A stretch of 64,000 nt of DNA from Pseudomonas rhodesiae (GTDB taxonomy: Bacteria; Pseudomonadota; Gammaproteobacteria; Pseudomonadales; Pseudomonadaceae): the NCBI RefSeq assembly GCF_007858255.1, contig NZ_VFEU01000003.1, positions 62,001 to 126,000 on the forward strand. Direction: 5' to 3'. Under the pieces are notes generated by a model that saw only the letters and a list, made by a program, of their open reading frames with translations, searched no databases and was not told the origin of the DNA. The position numbers were made by a program, and so were the translations under genes. This document shows positions 17,007 through 24,979 of the stretch, one piece after another (positions within the stretch are counted from its first letter, which is position 1; the number at the start of each line of letters is the position of its first letter).

Positions 17007-17891
17007 ATGAGGCCAGAAATCGCTGTGTTGGATATACAGGGTCAGTATCGGGTTTACACGGAGTTCTATCGCGCGGATGCCGCTGCAAAGACCATCATTC
17101 TGGTCAACGGCTCGATGGCCACCACGGCATCCTTCGCCCAAACCGTGAAAAGCCTGCACCCGCAATTCAATGTGGTGTTATACGACCAACCCTACGCCGG
17201 CCGTTCCAAACTCCATAACCGCCATGAGCATATGCTCACAAAGGACGTCGAAGGCCAGATCCTGCTGGAGCTGATCGAGCACTTCGCCGCCGAACATGTG
17301 TTGTCGTTTTCCTGGGGCGGCGCCGCCACCCTGGTCGCCCTCTCCCAGCGCCCGCGCCGGGTGGAAAAAGCCGTGATCAGCTCATTCTCACCGGTGATCA
17401 ATGCGCCCATGCGCGACTACCTGGAACGCGGCGTCGATTACCTGAGTAACCTCGACCGCGACCGCGTCGGCCACTTGGTCAATAGCACCATCGGCAAACA
17501 CCTGCCTTCGCTGTTCAAACGGTTCAACCACAAGCATGTGAGCAGCCTGGCCGAGCATGAATACGGGCAGATGCATTTCCACATCAGCCAAGTGCTCGAC
17601 AGCGACCGGTTGTGCTACCTCAAGGCGGCCAAGCAGATCGACATTCCGGTGCTGTTCGTCAACGGCGAATGGGACGAATACACCAGCGCCGACGATGCCA
17701 GGCTGTTCGGTCAATACGTGAAGAACAGCAGCTTCAGCAGCATCCAGGCCACCGGTCACTTTCTGGACATGGAACACAAAGCCGCGTGTCGGGACAGCCG
17801 TGACGCCGTGGTGGGTTTCTTGAAACCGGAGCAGCGCATCAACCGGCCGCGTTACGACCGAGGCCAAACGCAACATGCGTTCGCACTCTGA
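17007..17891 (+). CDS. phaG: PhaG: (R)-3-hydroxyacyl-ACP:CoA transacylase/thioesterase
   Basis: A 294-residue alpha/beta-hydrolase that links fatty acid synthesis to medium-chain polyhydroxyalkanoate by releasing (R)-3-hydroxyacyl groups from ACP. The N-terminus MRPEIAVLDIQGQYRVYTEF matches P. putida PhaG as I remember it. The catalytic triad is in place: Ser102 in SFSWGG, Asp223 in NGEWDEYT and His251 in TGHFLDME, the same numbering as the related RhlA. The C-terminal QHAFAL ending is also PhaG-like, which favours PhaG over RhlA. The ATG at 17007 is preceded by AGGAG. It is monocistronic, with a long perfect hairpin directly downstream. Confidence 0.93.
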   Translation: MRPEIAVLDIQGQYRVYTEFYRADAAAKTIILVNGSMATTASFAQTVKSLHPQFNVVLYDQPYAGRSKLHNRHEHMLTKDVEGQILLELIEHFAAEHVLSFSWGGAATLVALSQRPRRVEKAVISSFSPVINAPMRDYLERGVDYLSNLDRDRVGHLVNSTIGKHLPSLFKRFNHKHVSSLAEHEYGQMHFHISQVLDSDRLCYLKAAKQIDIPVLFVNGEWDEYTSADDARLFGQYVKNSSFSSIQATGHFLDMEHKAACRDSRDAVVGFLKPEQRINRPRYDRGQTQHAFAL

Positions 17892-17902
17892 ACCGCAGAA
17901 GC

Positions 17903-17954
17903 CTTGCCGGCTTACCATGGCGACCGCACGTGTTCGCCATGGTAAGCCGGCAAG
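17903..17954. repeat. Perfect 21-bp inverted repeat after phaG
   Basis: Two perfectly complementary 21-base arms (17903-17923 and 17934-17954) are separated by a 10-base loop, starting 11 bases after the phaG stop. The arms begin CTTGCCGGCTTACC. There is no T-run after either arm, so it is not a standard intrinsic terminator. It more likely stabilises the phaG mRNA 3' end or represents a Pseudomonas intergenic palindrome family. Confidence 0.8.
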
Positions 17955-18054
17955 AAGCCCGTTCGTCACCTCGACAGATGCACGCAACCTGCACATTTTC
18001 CAAAGAAAAACTTCAAATCCCAGCGCACATCTGGTACAAAGTCAGCCGCTCTGA

Positions 18055-18128
18055 GCGGGTGTCGTATAATGGCATTACTCCAGCTTCCCAAGCTGATAAC
18101 GAGGGTTCGATTCCCTTCACCCGCTCCA
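18055..18128 (+). tRNA. tRNA-Gly (anticodon CCC), CCA encoded
   Basis: A complete cloverleaf can be drawn. The acceptor stem is GCGGGTG (18055-18061) with CACCCGC (18118-18124). The anticodon stem is CCAGC with GCTGA, around loop TTCCCAA giving anticodon CCC. The T-arm is GAGGGTTCGATTCCCTT and the discriminator T is followed by an encoded CCA (18126-18128). It reads GGG glycine codons. A hairpin at 18141-18165 and a terminator at 18175-18203 follow. Confidence 0.95.
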
Positions 18129-18174
18129 CTCAGATTCGCTCCCCGTCACGCCGTTGCTGACGGGGGTGCATAAG

Positions 18175-18203
18175 AAAACCGGCCCTTGGTGGCCGGTTTT
18201 TTT
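18175..18203 (+). terminator. Rho-independent terminator after tRNA-Gly
   Basis: A stem AAAACCGGCC (18175-18184) pairs with GGCCGGTTTT (18191-18200) around a 6-base loop and runs into seven T. An extra hairpin with arms CCCCGTCA and TGACGGGG lies just upstream at 18141-18165. Confidence 0.9.
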
Positions 18204-18268
18204 ATGGGCGAAATTCAGTGATACCACCCGATCTTGCGACCTTTGCGCATCACGACGCAGCGCAAACC

Positions 18269-18292
18269 TGTACAAATCAATTATTTTGTACA
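18269..18292 (+). promoter_or_regulatory. TGTACA-N12-TGTACA box, candidate class II LitR (MerR) operator
   Basis: Two TGTACA hexamers at 18269-18274 and 18287-18292 are separated by exactly 12 bases; extended by two bases they form an 8-bp inverted repeat. This fits the T(G/A)TACA-N12-TGTA(C/T)A box that I recall for the light-responsive class II LitR regulators of P. putida. It lies 53 bases ahead of the DUF3833 lipoprotein gene. Confidence 0.55.
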
Positions 18293-18344
18293 AGTATCAA
18301 TGGCGATAGGGGCACTTCGCCTCGCACGATCACGGAGCCCCGCC

Positions 18345-18869
18345 ATGGTGCGTTTACTGGTTTCTCTATTGCTGGTCGCAAGTCTGTGCAGTTGCACGGG
18401 CGTGGGGGTGGATCACTATGCCGATCAGCAACCCAAGCTGGATCTGGAGCGTTTTTTCAGCAAGCCGGTCAAGGCCTGGGGCATTTTCGAGAAACGTTCC
18501 GGCGAAGTAGCCAAGCGCTTTGAAGTGCAGATCGACAGCCGGCGCGAGGGCAACCAGCTGATTCTCGATGAGCGCTTCGTGTACAGCGATGGCACCCGCC
18601 AGCGTCGCGTATGGACACTCACCCCGGACGGCCCCGGGCGCTGGCGTGGGCGCGCCGGCGATGTGGTCGGCGAGGCGATCGGTGAGGTGGCGGGCAACGC
18701 GTTGCGCTGGCGCTATCGGCTCAACTTGCCGGTGGACGGTTCGGTGTATGAAGTCAGCTTCGACGACTGGATGTACCTGATGGACGAAGACACCCTGATC
18801 AACCGCTCCAGCATGTCCAAGTTCGGCGTGGAATGGGGCCAGGTCACGCTGTTTTTCCGTCGCCAATAA
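18345..18869 (+). CDS. DUF3833 family lipoprotein
   Basis: A 174-residue predicted lipoprotein of the DUF3833 family. The signal MVRLLVSLLLVASLCSC ends in a lipobox with Cys17 as the likely acylated residue. The mature part is beta-rich with family motifs LDLERFFSKPVKAWGIFEKR, RQRRVWTLTPDGPGRW and DDWMYLMDEDTLINRSSMSKFG. Genes of this family often sit with photolyase, MerR/LitR and cyclopropane fatty acid synthase genes in light- and stress-responsive clusters; here only the upstream LitR-like box points that way. The ATG at 18345 begins the signal peptide. Its biochemical role is unknown. Confidence 0.85.
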   Translation: MVRLLVSLLLVASLCSCTGVGVDHYADQQPKLDLERFFSKPVKAWGIFEKRSGEVAKRFEVQIDSRREGNQLILDERFVYSDGTRQRRVWTLTPDGPGRWRGRAGDVVGEAIGEVAGNALRWRYRLNLPVDGSVYEVSFDDWMYLMDEDTLINRSSMSKFGVEWGQVTLFFRRQ

Positions 18870-18906
18870 ACGGGTTTTTCAGCCTGCCTGACAGGCGTGG
18901 GGATGA

Positions 18907-19215
18907 ATGATGAATATGCAAATGCTGTCGGATGTGGCTGCAAAAGGCGAAGTCCGCGAACTGGAATTGCTGTCGCTGGAGGGCGGTTTCTATGTGGCAC
19001 GCATCAGGCTGGTTCACGGCGAGATGACGTTGTTGGGCGAGGACGGCCAGCCTTTGCGTATCCGCTCCACCACACACTTGCGCGACCTGCTGCAAGGCGT
19101 GGCACCCTTCCCCTGCGTGCTGGTGCAACAGTGCGCCCATGACGAAATGTGCGGGGTACGCGATGGGCCCATCGAAGCGTTGCGCGTGCGGTTTTCCCTG
19201 GAGGCGACCTTCTAG
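18907..19215 (+). CDS. Small conserved protein, DUF6482-like
   Basis: A 102-residue soluble protein without signal peptide or membrane segment. The sequence has LELLSLEGGFYVARIRLVHG, a small beta-sheet pattern and the ending FSLEATF. I associate this with the DUF6482 family of small Pseudomonas proteins; function is unknown. The start is taken at 18907; a second ATG follows at 18910. It follows the DUF3833 gene by 37 bases with no terminator between them, so both may be in one transcript under the same upstream operator. Confidence 0.65.
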   Translation: MMNMQMLSDVAAKGEVRELELLSLEGGFYVARIRLVHGEMTLLGEDGQPLRIRSTTHLRDLLQGVAPFPCVLVQQCAHDEMCGVRDGPIEALRVRFSLEATF

Positions 19216-19298
19216 CAGCGGTCACTCACATTCGGAAAAATCTGGATGCGCTGAAAGATTCCGGTAAGGATGATGCCACCCCTGCCCCCGGAAGCAAG

Positions 19299-19640
19299 AT
19301 GACCGCCATGCCTGAATACCCACAAACCACGCCCAGGCCCATCCTGCATCAGGTGGTGGGCTGGGTGGTGGTGCTGCCCTTGCTGGTATCGTTCCTGAGG
19401 TTGCCGGTGCCGTTTGGGCTGCTACTGGTGTTGGCCTCCCTTGCGGGGTCGGTGTATGGCGTACGATTTGCCAGACGCCACGCCAGCCGGCGCGCCAGCC
19501 TGTTTGCGCTGGTCGTCACTGTGCTTAATACCCTCTCGCTGTTTGCCGTAGGGCAACCGACGATAGTGAAGGTGCCGTTCCTGATCGCCTGGTGGTACGT
19601 AGCCCCCTATTACTCCAACTGGGTGTATTGGAATTTCTAG
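19299..19640 (+). CDS. Small integral membrane protein, unknown
   Basis: A 113-residue protein with three hydrophobic segments, about residues 19-33, 37-56 and 68-87, and an aromatic C-terminus (WWYVAPYYSNWVYWNF). The positive-inside rule puts the RFARRHASRRAS loop in the cytoplasm. I do not recognise a named family. I chose the ATG at 19299; the frame is open upstream into the preceding gene but that part is polar and unlikely to be translated. A second ATG at 19308 is also possible. The neighbours (DUF6482-like gene, ogt) do not suggest a function. Confidence 0.55.
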   Translation: MTAMPEYPQTTPRPILHQVVGWVVVLPLLVSFLRLPVPFGLLLVLASLAGSVYGVRFARRHASRRASLFALVVTVLNTLSLFAVGQPTIVKVPFLIAWWYVAPYYSNWVYWNF

Positions 19641-19741
19641 AGGGGCGCAAATTCGAGCGCAAGAAACGTAGTGCCTGCTTAGTCTGCTGGCGCTACTGTT
19701 GGGATGCGCCGTTAAACTGTCGCCCTCCCAGGAGTTCGCCT

Positions 19742-20242
19742 ATGTCCTACGACTACATGTTCATGCCCTCCCCCGTCGGCCAGCTCACCCTGGTGGCCCG
19801 CCACGACAAGCTCAGTGCCATTTTGTGGGAAACCGAACGCGCCAATCGGGTTCGACTCGGCGAGTTACGCGCTGCTGACGACAACCCGGTGCTGTTGGAA
19901 ACCAAGCGCCAGTTGACGGAATACTTCGCGGGCCGGCGCGATAGGTTCGAGCTGGAACTGGAGTTCACCGGCACCGACTTCCAGAAGCAGGTGTGGCGGG
20001 CGCTGTTGACCATCCCTTTCGGCGAAACCCGCAGCTACAGCCAGATCGCCCAGCAAATCGGCAACCCAAGCGCGGTACGCGCCGTGGGCGCGGCCAATGG
20101 TCGAAACCCCATTTCGATCATCGCCCCCTGCCATCGCGTCATCGGTGCGTCAGGCGGTTTGACCGGGTTTGCCGGCGGGCTGGAGGCCAAGCAGTATCTG
20201 TTGGCCCTTGAGGATCGCGGCCAGACAACAAAGAGCTTCTGA
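19742..20242 (+). CDS. ogt: Methylated-DNA--protein-cysteine methyltransferase
   Basis: A 166-residue O6-alkylguanine-DNA alkyltransferase. The acceptor Cys130 is in the invariant motif PCHRV, with upstream helix-turn-helix RSYSQIAQQIGNPSAVRAVG and the arginine finger region. It repairs O6-methylguanine by irreversible transfer to itself. Length fits Ogt (about 170) and not Ada, since there is no N-terminal Ada domain or AraC part. The ATG at 19742 begins MSYDYMFMPSPVGQL, the usual start. Its stop directly abuts the stop of the convergent acetyltransferase gene. Confidence 0.95.
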   Translation: MSYDYMFMPSPVGQLTLVARHDKLSAILWETERANRVRLGELRAADDNPVLLETKRQLTEYFAGRRDRFELELEFTGTDFQKQVWRALLTIPFGETRSYSQIAQQIGNPSAVRAVGAANGRNPISIIAPCHRVIGASGGLTGFAGGLEAKQYLLALEDRGQTTKSF

Positions 20243-21025
20243 TCAAGCGGGCAAGATGGGCCCTCGGACAAAGGCCTGGCAGTTGTATAACGGTTCGAAC
20301 CCCAGCTTTCGATACACCGAAATGCCACTCGCTGTAGCCTCCAGAAAGCATCGTTGAGCCCCCAGACTCGCGGCGTGAAGCAGGGCCGCCTGAATCAATC
20401 GAGTGCCATACCCTTTTCCCCGAACATCCGCCAGGGTGGCCACATCGCTAAGCCGAGCCTCGCCTTCGCACATGGATAACGTCAACGAACAGCGGATCTG
20501 CCCTTCGGTGGACAAGCTGAAGTGATAAAGGGCTTGCTCCGTATCCAGAGCTTGCTGATGCCGCGCCTGATAATGCGCCGCCACCTCGGGCGCCAGCGAA
20601 AACGCATTGCCCACCGGAACGATCCATTCATTCAAATCCCGGGTTAGCCCCACTTGCTCTGCGCGCTCACTTGGCAACGATACAAAGTCCGACAGTCGCA
20701 AAACCATCGCGGTCGTCGTTTCAGCCGCATGAAAACCCAGGCTCGTAAGCACCTCGTAAAGAGCCGCAACCTTTTGCTCGTGAAGCACCGCACGGATTTC
20801 CAGCGAGGTATGGCGCATCAGGTCCAGGGCGGCCCCCATTGCGTCATCCGGCGTGTGGCTACCGACACGGATAAACATGACGTTAAACGGGCTTGATTTT
20901 TGCGCGGTGAAATAGGCGCAGGTATCGGCACTGAAGCGCCGATGCAGCAGGCATAACAGCGCAAAAAAATAATCTTCGGTGCGGCGATAGAGTGTGTGCA
21001 GGTCACAAGGGGCATCGAGGTGCAT
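20243..21025 (-). CDS. GNAT-family acetyltransferase
   Basis: A 260-residue protein with a C-terminal GNAT acetyltransferase domain. The acetyl-CoA-binding motif A appears as LADVRGKGYGTRLIQAALLHA near residues 190-210, then the C-terminal GISVYRKLGFEPLYNCQAF. The N-terminal ~120 residues probably form a second, degenerate GNAT-like half, as in other two-domain Pseudomonas acetyltransferases. The substrate is not predictable. The ATG at 21025 (MHLDAPCDLH) is preferred over an upstream in-frame start because the extra residues run into the promoter gap shared with the divergent permease gene. Confidence 0.8.
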   Translation of the reverse strand: MHLDAPCDLHTLYRRTEDYFFALLCLLHRRFSADTCAYFTAQKSSPFNVMFIRVGSHTPDDAMGAALDLMRHTSLEIRAVLHEQKVAALYEVLTSLGFHAAETTTAMVLRLSDFVSLPSERAEQVGLTRDLNEWIVPVGNAFSLAPEVAAHYQARHQQALDTEQALYHFSLSTEGQIRCSLTLSMCEGEARLSDVATLADVRGKGYGTRLIQAALLHAASLGAQRCFLEATASGISVYRKLGFEPLYNCQAFVRGPILPA

Positions 21026-21204
21026 GGGACATATCCGGTGGAAAAGCCCAGTCTTGAGTGCCTGGCAGCAGGGAACCGTAGGCCCACTCCGAAAACGTGT
21101 CGGACAAGTACTCCGCTGCATTCAATCGCAAAATTGTAAAAATAAATTTTAGAGCGCGGCTGCGGTCTGAATTTCATCATCTGTATTTTTTAAGGAAACC
21201 GGTC

Positions 21205-21630
21205 ATGAAATTCTCTGCAGTCTCCCAATCTCTGTCTCGCTGGGCGGGCAGCGCGCGCACGTTCTACGCGGCGGTCGCGTTGATCGGCCTATGGAGCCTG
21301 AGCGGGCCGTATTTTCATTACAACGACACCTGGCAACTGATCATCAACACATCGACCACCATCATCACGTTCCTGATGGTGTTCCTGATTCAGAATACGC
21401 AAAACCGCGATAACGACATCCTGCACATCAAGATCGACGAACTGCTGCGGGTGACCAAGGATGCACAGAATGCCGTACTGAGCCTGGACGGCCTTGACCG
21501 CAAAGAGCTGGAAAAACTGCGCCAGGAATACCGCAGCATCGGCAAAACGGCCTCGATGAATCTCAACAGCAGCTGCGGGCACGCCGCCGACGATGCGGCG
21601 CCGAGTAAAACCGACCTGAATCAGGCATAA
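21205..21630 (+). CDS. Low-affinity iron permease family protein
   Basis: A 141-residue inner-membrane protein with two hydrophobic segments (about residues 20-37 and 47-65) followed by a cytoplasmic helical tail. The motifs NDTWQLIINTSTTIITFLMV and FLIQNTQNRDNDILHIKIDE are hallmarks of the low-affinity iron permease (FET4-like) family, which in bacteria is short. Whether it moves iron in bacteria is unproven; the dominant feature is the conserved NTQNRD loop. The ATG at 21205 follows AAGGAA. It ends at a strong terminator shared with the convergent DUF4142 gene. Confidence 0.82.
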   Translation: MKFSAVSQSLSRWAGSARTFYAAVALIGLWSLSGPYFHYNDTWQLIINTSTTIITFLMVFLIQNTQNRDNDILHIKIDELLRVTKDAQNAVLSLDGLDRKELEKLRQEYRSIGKTASMNLNSSCGHAADDAAPSKTDLNQA

Positions 21631-21668
21631 AAAAACGGCGGCCGGATGTGATCCAGCCGCCGTTTTTC
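21629..21668. terminator. Bidirectional intrinsic terminator
   Basis: A 7-bp GC stem (CGGCGGC and GCCGCCG), flanked by A5-7 on the left and T5 on the right, spans the gap between the convergent iron permease and DUF4142 genes. It can act in both directions. Confidence 0.88.
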
Positions 21669-21684
21669 GGTTCAGGCTTAGGTT

Positions 21685-22212
21685 TCAACCATCGCCTTGA
21701 TGACCTTTGCCATAGGTCGAGGCCAGCGCGCGGGCCTTTTGCAGACGCTCTTCCAAGCGTGGCAACGTTTCATCCACCAGCGCTTTTATTTCCGGTACAT
21801 CCGAGGCGGCACCTTCTTGCTTGAACAGCGCGATGGCCTCTTCGTTCTCCTTGACCTGCTGGGCCGTGTAGGCGGCATCGAAAGAGTCGCCGTCCTTGAG
21901 TTCGGGCATCAAGGTCTCGGCTTTATCCACGATCTGTTCACGCGGGGCCACAGGCAGATCGAGCTTCTTGGCAATCGCCGCCAGGTGCTGATTGGCCAGG
22001 GTGCGCTCGTTGATGACTTCGATGGTGTAGTCCTTGATTTCCTGGGACGAGGTTTTGGCGTGGGCCATGCGACTGGTTTCGATATCGGCCATGCCCTTGG
22101 CCGACGCCTTCTCGATGAATTCGGCAGGCGACTGGGCGAAAGCACTGCTGGCGCCGAGGCCCAGCAGCATCGCGAAACTGGCGGTGCGTAACCGGATAGC
22201 CATGCGGCTCAT
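21685..22212 (-). CDS. DUF4142 periplasmic protein (ferritin-like fold)
   Basis: A 175-residue exported protein. A signal peptide of about 26 residues (RTASFAMLLGLGASSAFA) precedes a four-helix domain of the DUF4142 type, with FIEKASAKGMADIETSRMA, the helix HAKTSSQEIKDYTIEVINER and AYTAQQVKENEEAIALFKQE. DUF4142 proteins have a ferritin-like bundle and are common in stress regulons; the molecular role is unknown. The ATG at 22212 has an upstream GGAGGAA. It shares a terminator with the convergent iron permease gene and is separated by another terminator from lysE-like gene upstream. Confidence 0.85.
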   Translation of the reverse strand: MSRMAIRLRTASFAMLLGLGASSAFAQSPAEFIEKASAKGMADIETSRMAHAKTSSQEIKDYTIEVINERTLANQHLAAIAKKLDLPVAPREQIVDKAETLMPELKDGDSFDAAYTAQQVKENEEAIALFKQEGAASDVPEIKALVDETLPRLEERLQKARALASTYGKGHQGDG

Positions 22213-22230
22213 GATGGGTTCCTCCAGAGC

Positions 22231-22261
22231 AAAAATTAGGGCGGGGCACAGGCCCCGCCCT
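22231..22261 (-). terminator. Intrinsic terminator of the LysE-family gene
   Basis: A perfect 10-bp stem (AGGGCGGGGC at 22238-22247, GCCCCGCCCT at 22252-22261) with a 4-base loop is followed on the minus strand by AATTTTT. It separates the LysE-family gene from the DUF4142 gene. Confidence 0.85.
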
Positions 22262-22330
22262 GAATTCGAATTTTCACAGGAGTAAAGGTTTAGAAAAAAC
22301 TTACCAGTGCGACGAACGGTCATCGGCTCG

Positions 22331-22972
22331 TCAGGCCGCTTTGCTGCCAAACAAGCCGGGCAAGGCATGGGCCAGTGCGTTAATGGCGAAGCCGATAAAC
22401 ATCACGCCACAGAGACGGGTGATAAGGATTTCATGGCGTTGGTACAGGGTGCGCACCCCGTGAGCGCCGACCACGCCGACCAGAATCCCATAAGCCAGCA
22501 ACCCGCCGATAAAACTCAACACGATCAACCACGGCAGCATCGACCAGGTCAGCAGCTCGGCACGGCTGGACAACAACGCAGTAAAGGTGGCCACCGCCAC
22601 CGGGTAGGCCTTGGGGTTGGTCAAGCCGAACAGAATGCCGTGCCAGAACGGATGCCGCGCCGCGCCCTCGGGAGCATCGCTGCTGCGACGCTGGGTGCGA
22701 ATCGCGCGCCAGCCCAGCCAGAACAGATACGCACCGCTGAGCACGCCCAGCACATCGAAGGCGCTGCTGCCCACCTCCCGCGCACCGACGATGGCAATCA
22801 ACGCAGTGCTGCACCACACCACGTCACCCAGCAAATGCCCGCACAAAAAACCCGCCCCGGCCCGCCGACCACGGGCGGCACCGATGCCGAACACGGCCAG
22901 TACACCGGGGCCAGGGGTAATCCCGTAGATAAAACCCGAAGCAAGCACAGCGAGCAGCAAGGAAGGGGTCAT
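22331..22972 (-). CDS. LysE-family amino acid exporter
   Basis: A 213-residue membrane protein with six hydrophobic segments, the LysE/RhtB layout. The N-terminal signature ASGFIYGITPGPGVLAVFGI contains the conserved TPGP, and the second half has FWHGILFGLTNPKAYPVAVA. Members export amino acids or other small metabolites such as homoserine lactone or threonine; the substrate here is unknown. It sits upstream of the DUF4142 gene but a terminator separates them. fosA lies 50 bases upstream on the same strand, so a shared transcript with fosA is possible. Confidence 0.88.
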   Translation of the reverse strand: MTPSLLLAVLASGFIYGITPGPGVLAVFGIGAARGRRAGAGFLCGHLLGDVVWCSTALIAIVGAREVGSSAFDVLGVLSGAYLFWLGWRAIRTQRRSSDAPEGAARHPFWHGILFGLTNPKAYPVAVATFTALLSSRAELLTWSMLPWLIVLSFIGGLLAYGILVGVVGAHGVRTLYQRHEILITRLCGVMFIGFAINALAHALPGLFGSKAA

Positions 22973-23021
22973 GGCGCGACTCTGATCAGTGAAGGGTGCA
23001 AGGATTTTGCACGTTCCGGCC

Positions 23022-23432
23022 TTACGGGTAAAACGTCATGCCGGTATAAGGCCGCGTGCGACAGGCTCGCAGGCGCGACGCCAGATCGCCGACGTGGACT
23101 TCGAGCTTATGGCCGTCAGGGTCGAGAAAATAGAACGAGGCGCCCTCGCTGCGGTTATCGCGCCATTCCTGCACACCGGCGGTACGCAGACGTTCGACCA
23201 GCGCGGTGAACCCCTGAGGCTCAGCCGAGAACGCATAATGCGTGTAGTCCGCAGCCGGCTCCGACCCGCATGAGCTGTCGAGGGACAGGCACAACCACAA
23301 CCCCGGCAATGATAGATACGCGCCACTATCCCACGTGGCATCAAGCTCAAGCCCCAGCACATCATGGTAGAAATTGACGCTGCGCGGCACGTCGGTGACG
23401 GCCAGAGTCAGGTGGTTGAAGCCAGAAAGCAT
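23022..23432 (-). CDS. fosA: FosA-type fosfomycin glutathione transferase
   Basis: A 136-residue single-domain VOC metalloenzyme closely resembling P. aeruginosa FosA, which opens the epoxide of fosfomycin with glutathione using Mn2+ and K+. Metal ligands are present as His7 (FNHLTLAV), His65 (ADYTHYAF) and Glu111 (HKLEVHVGD). The K+-loop and fosfomycin-binding segment [19 protein letters not shown] is intact. The ATG at 23432 follows AGGAAA on the minus strand. It is chromosomal with no mobile element nearby, so it looks like intrinsic resistance. Another VOC glutathione transferase is possible but the NRSEG loop makes FosA likely. Confidence 0.92.
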   Translation of the reverse strand: MLSGFNHLTLAVTDVPRSVNFYHDVLGLELDATWDSGAYLSLPGLWLCLSLDSSCGSEPAADYTHYAFSAEPQGFTALVERLRTAGVQEWRDNRSEGASFYFLDPDGHKLEVHVGDLASRLRACRTRPYTGMTFYP

Positions 23433-23502
23433 GATATTTCCTCGGCGCAATAGCTTGAGCAAGATCCAACAGTGCGAGCGCAGATTATGAAACGAGCGGA
23501 TC

Positions 23503-24408
23503 TCAACCCACCACCGCTTGTATACGCCCAATCAGCCATTGCAGCCCCGTATCCCCGCCCCGCCGCGCATGCCAGGCCAGTTCGAAGGCAAACGATGGAA
23601 TAGCGAACGGCGGTGGCAGGGTGAGCAATTGCCGATGATCAACGTTCTGCACGCCACGGGCAGACACCGTCAGGATCAGGTCCGTGCCCAGGATCAACTG
23701 GGGCGCCACGCCCCAGTGCGGCAGGCTGATCGCCACATGTCGGCGCTGGCGGATCGCCCTCAGCGCCCGCTCGATTTCCGGGGTGCCGCTGCCGCGCATT
23801 TCCAGCAGCACGTGGGGGCGTGCCAGGTAAGTGGGCAGGTCGAGCGTGGCGTTGTCCGGCAGGCTGTCGCGATCGATCAGGCAGGTGTAGTGCTCATCGA
23901 ACAGCGCCGTGGTGCGCAGTTCCCCAGGGATATCGGGGAACACACCGGCGGCCAGGTCGAGGTCGCCGTTGAGTATGCCGTCGACCATGCCTTCGCGGCT
24001 GGTTTGCACGATTTGCAGATCGATACCGGGCCCTTCGCTGCGCAAAGTGCGCACCAGGCTCGGTAGGAAAATCGCCGCGCTGTAGTCCGACATCGCCACG
24101 CGAAACCGGCGCTTGGCCGATGCTGGGTCAAATTGATTCGGTGCCAGCAGCGCCTGCACCTGTGCCAAGGCTTCGGCCAGCGGCGTAGCCAGCTCAAGGG
24201 CCCGGGCCGTGGGCACCAGCGTGCCGCCTTGGCGCACCAGCAACGGGTCATCCAGTACATCGCGCAAACGCGCCAGCGCATGGCTGACCGCCGGCTGGCT
24301 CAGGTGCAGGCGCTCGGCGGCGCGGGTGACGTGCTGCTCAGTGAGCAACGCATCGAGGATCACCAGCAGATTGAGGTCGATGCGACGCAGATCATTCATC
24401 AGCTGCAT
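23503..24408 (-). CDS. LysR-family regulator
   Basis: A 301-residue LysR-type regulator. The winged helix-turn-helix ([39 protein letters not shown]) fills the first ~65 residues, followed by a LysR substrate-binding domain of the NodD/LinR-like group ([20 protein letters not shown]). Several ATGs cluster at 24399-24417; 24408 is a compromise giving [13 protein letters not shown]. It is divergent from the YdcZ-type transporter gene across about 80 bases, the usual arrangement for a LysR protein controlling its neighbour. An AATTTAAATT palindrome lies in that gap. The effector is unknown. Confidence 0.88.
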   Translation of the reverse strand: MQLMNDLRRIDLNLLVILDALLTEQHVTRAAERLHLSQPAVSHALARLRDVLDDPLLVRQGGTLVPTARALELATPLAEALAQVQALLAPNQFDPASAKRRFRVAMSDYSAAIFLPSLVRTLRSEGPGIDLQIVQTSREGMVDGILNGDLDLAAGVFPDIPGELRTTALFDEHYTCLIDRDSLPDNATLDLPTYLARPHVLLEMRGSGTPEIERALRAIRQRRHVAISLPHWGVAPQLILGTDLILTVSARGVQNVDHRQLLTLPPPFAIPSFAFELAWHARRGGDTGLQWLIGRIQAVVG

Positions 24409-24486
24409 GCTCATCATAAGAACTTGGAATTTAAATTTGCGTGACGAATACCCTAGAGTCCAGCGAAACCATTCAGGAGATTCGAG

Positions 24487-24972
24487 ATGACCCCTTTGCA
24501 TTGGCTTGGGCTGATAGTGCTGGCCGTGATCGCCGGCGCGGTGGTGCCATTTCAGAGCGCGATCAACGCCAACCTCGGGCGCGGCCTCGGCCACCCGCTG
24601 TGGGCCACGCTGGCCTCGCTGCTGGTGAGCATTGGGGTGCTGCTGCCGGTGATATTGGCGCTGCGCCTACCGTTGCCGAGCCTGGCCTTTATCACCCAGG
24701 CGCCCCTGTGGATGTGGGCCGGTGGTGCCTTTGGTGTGTGTTTTATTTCCCTGGCACTGATGCTGCTGCCCAAATTGGGCGCGTCGGGGTTTGTCGCGCT
24801 GGCGTTGGCCGGGCAGATGCTGGCCTCGCTGATGCTCGACCACTTCGGCCTGTTCGGTCTGGCAGAGCGTCAGCTGACAACGCCCCGGGTGGTCGGGGCG
24901 TTGTTGCTGATGGGGGGTGTGGCGTTGATTCAGTTCGGCGGCGCGCCAGCCAAAGCGCTGGCGTCCGCGTGA
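24487..24972 (+). CDS. DMT superfamily transporter, YdcZ type
   Basis: A 161-residue membrane protein with five hydrophobic segments, the size and pattern of the YdcZ (DUF606) branch of the drug/metabolite transporters. Family features include AGAVVPFQSAINANLGRGLG and WMWAGGAFGVCFISLALML, then TTPRVVGALLLMGGVALIQF. YdcZ proteins carry a single copy of a five-helix unit and are thought to work as dimers. The substrate is unknown. The ATG at 24487 follows AGGAG. It is likely controlled by the divergent LysR gene. Its end is 7 bases from the end of the convergent MFS gene. Confidence 0.85.
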   Translation: MTPLHWLGLIVLAVIAGAVVPFQSAINANLGRGLGHPLWATLASLLVSIGVLLPVILALRLPLPSLAFITQAPLWMWAGGAFGVCFISLALMLLPKLGASGFVALALAGQMLASLMLDHFGLFGLAERQLTTPRVVGALLLMGGVALIQFGGAPAKALASA

Positions 24973-24979
24973 ACCCGCG

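Noticed and set aside
17007..17891. RhlA (rhamnolipid precursor synthase)
   Set aside because: The fold and triad are shared with RhlA, but the N-terminus and QHAFAL end match PhaG and there is no rhlB or quorum-sensing gene beside it.
17903..17954. Rho-independent terminator of phaG
   Set aside because: The stem is perfect but no T-run follows either arm, so it is listed as an inverted repeat.
24399..24486. AATTTAAATT palindrome as a defined LysR operator
   Set aside because: It is short and AT-rich with no clear T-N11-A pairing; too weak to list separately.
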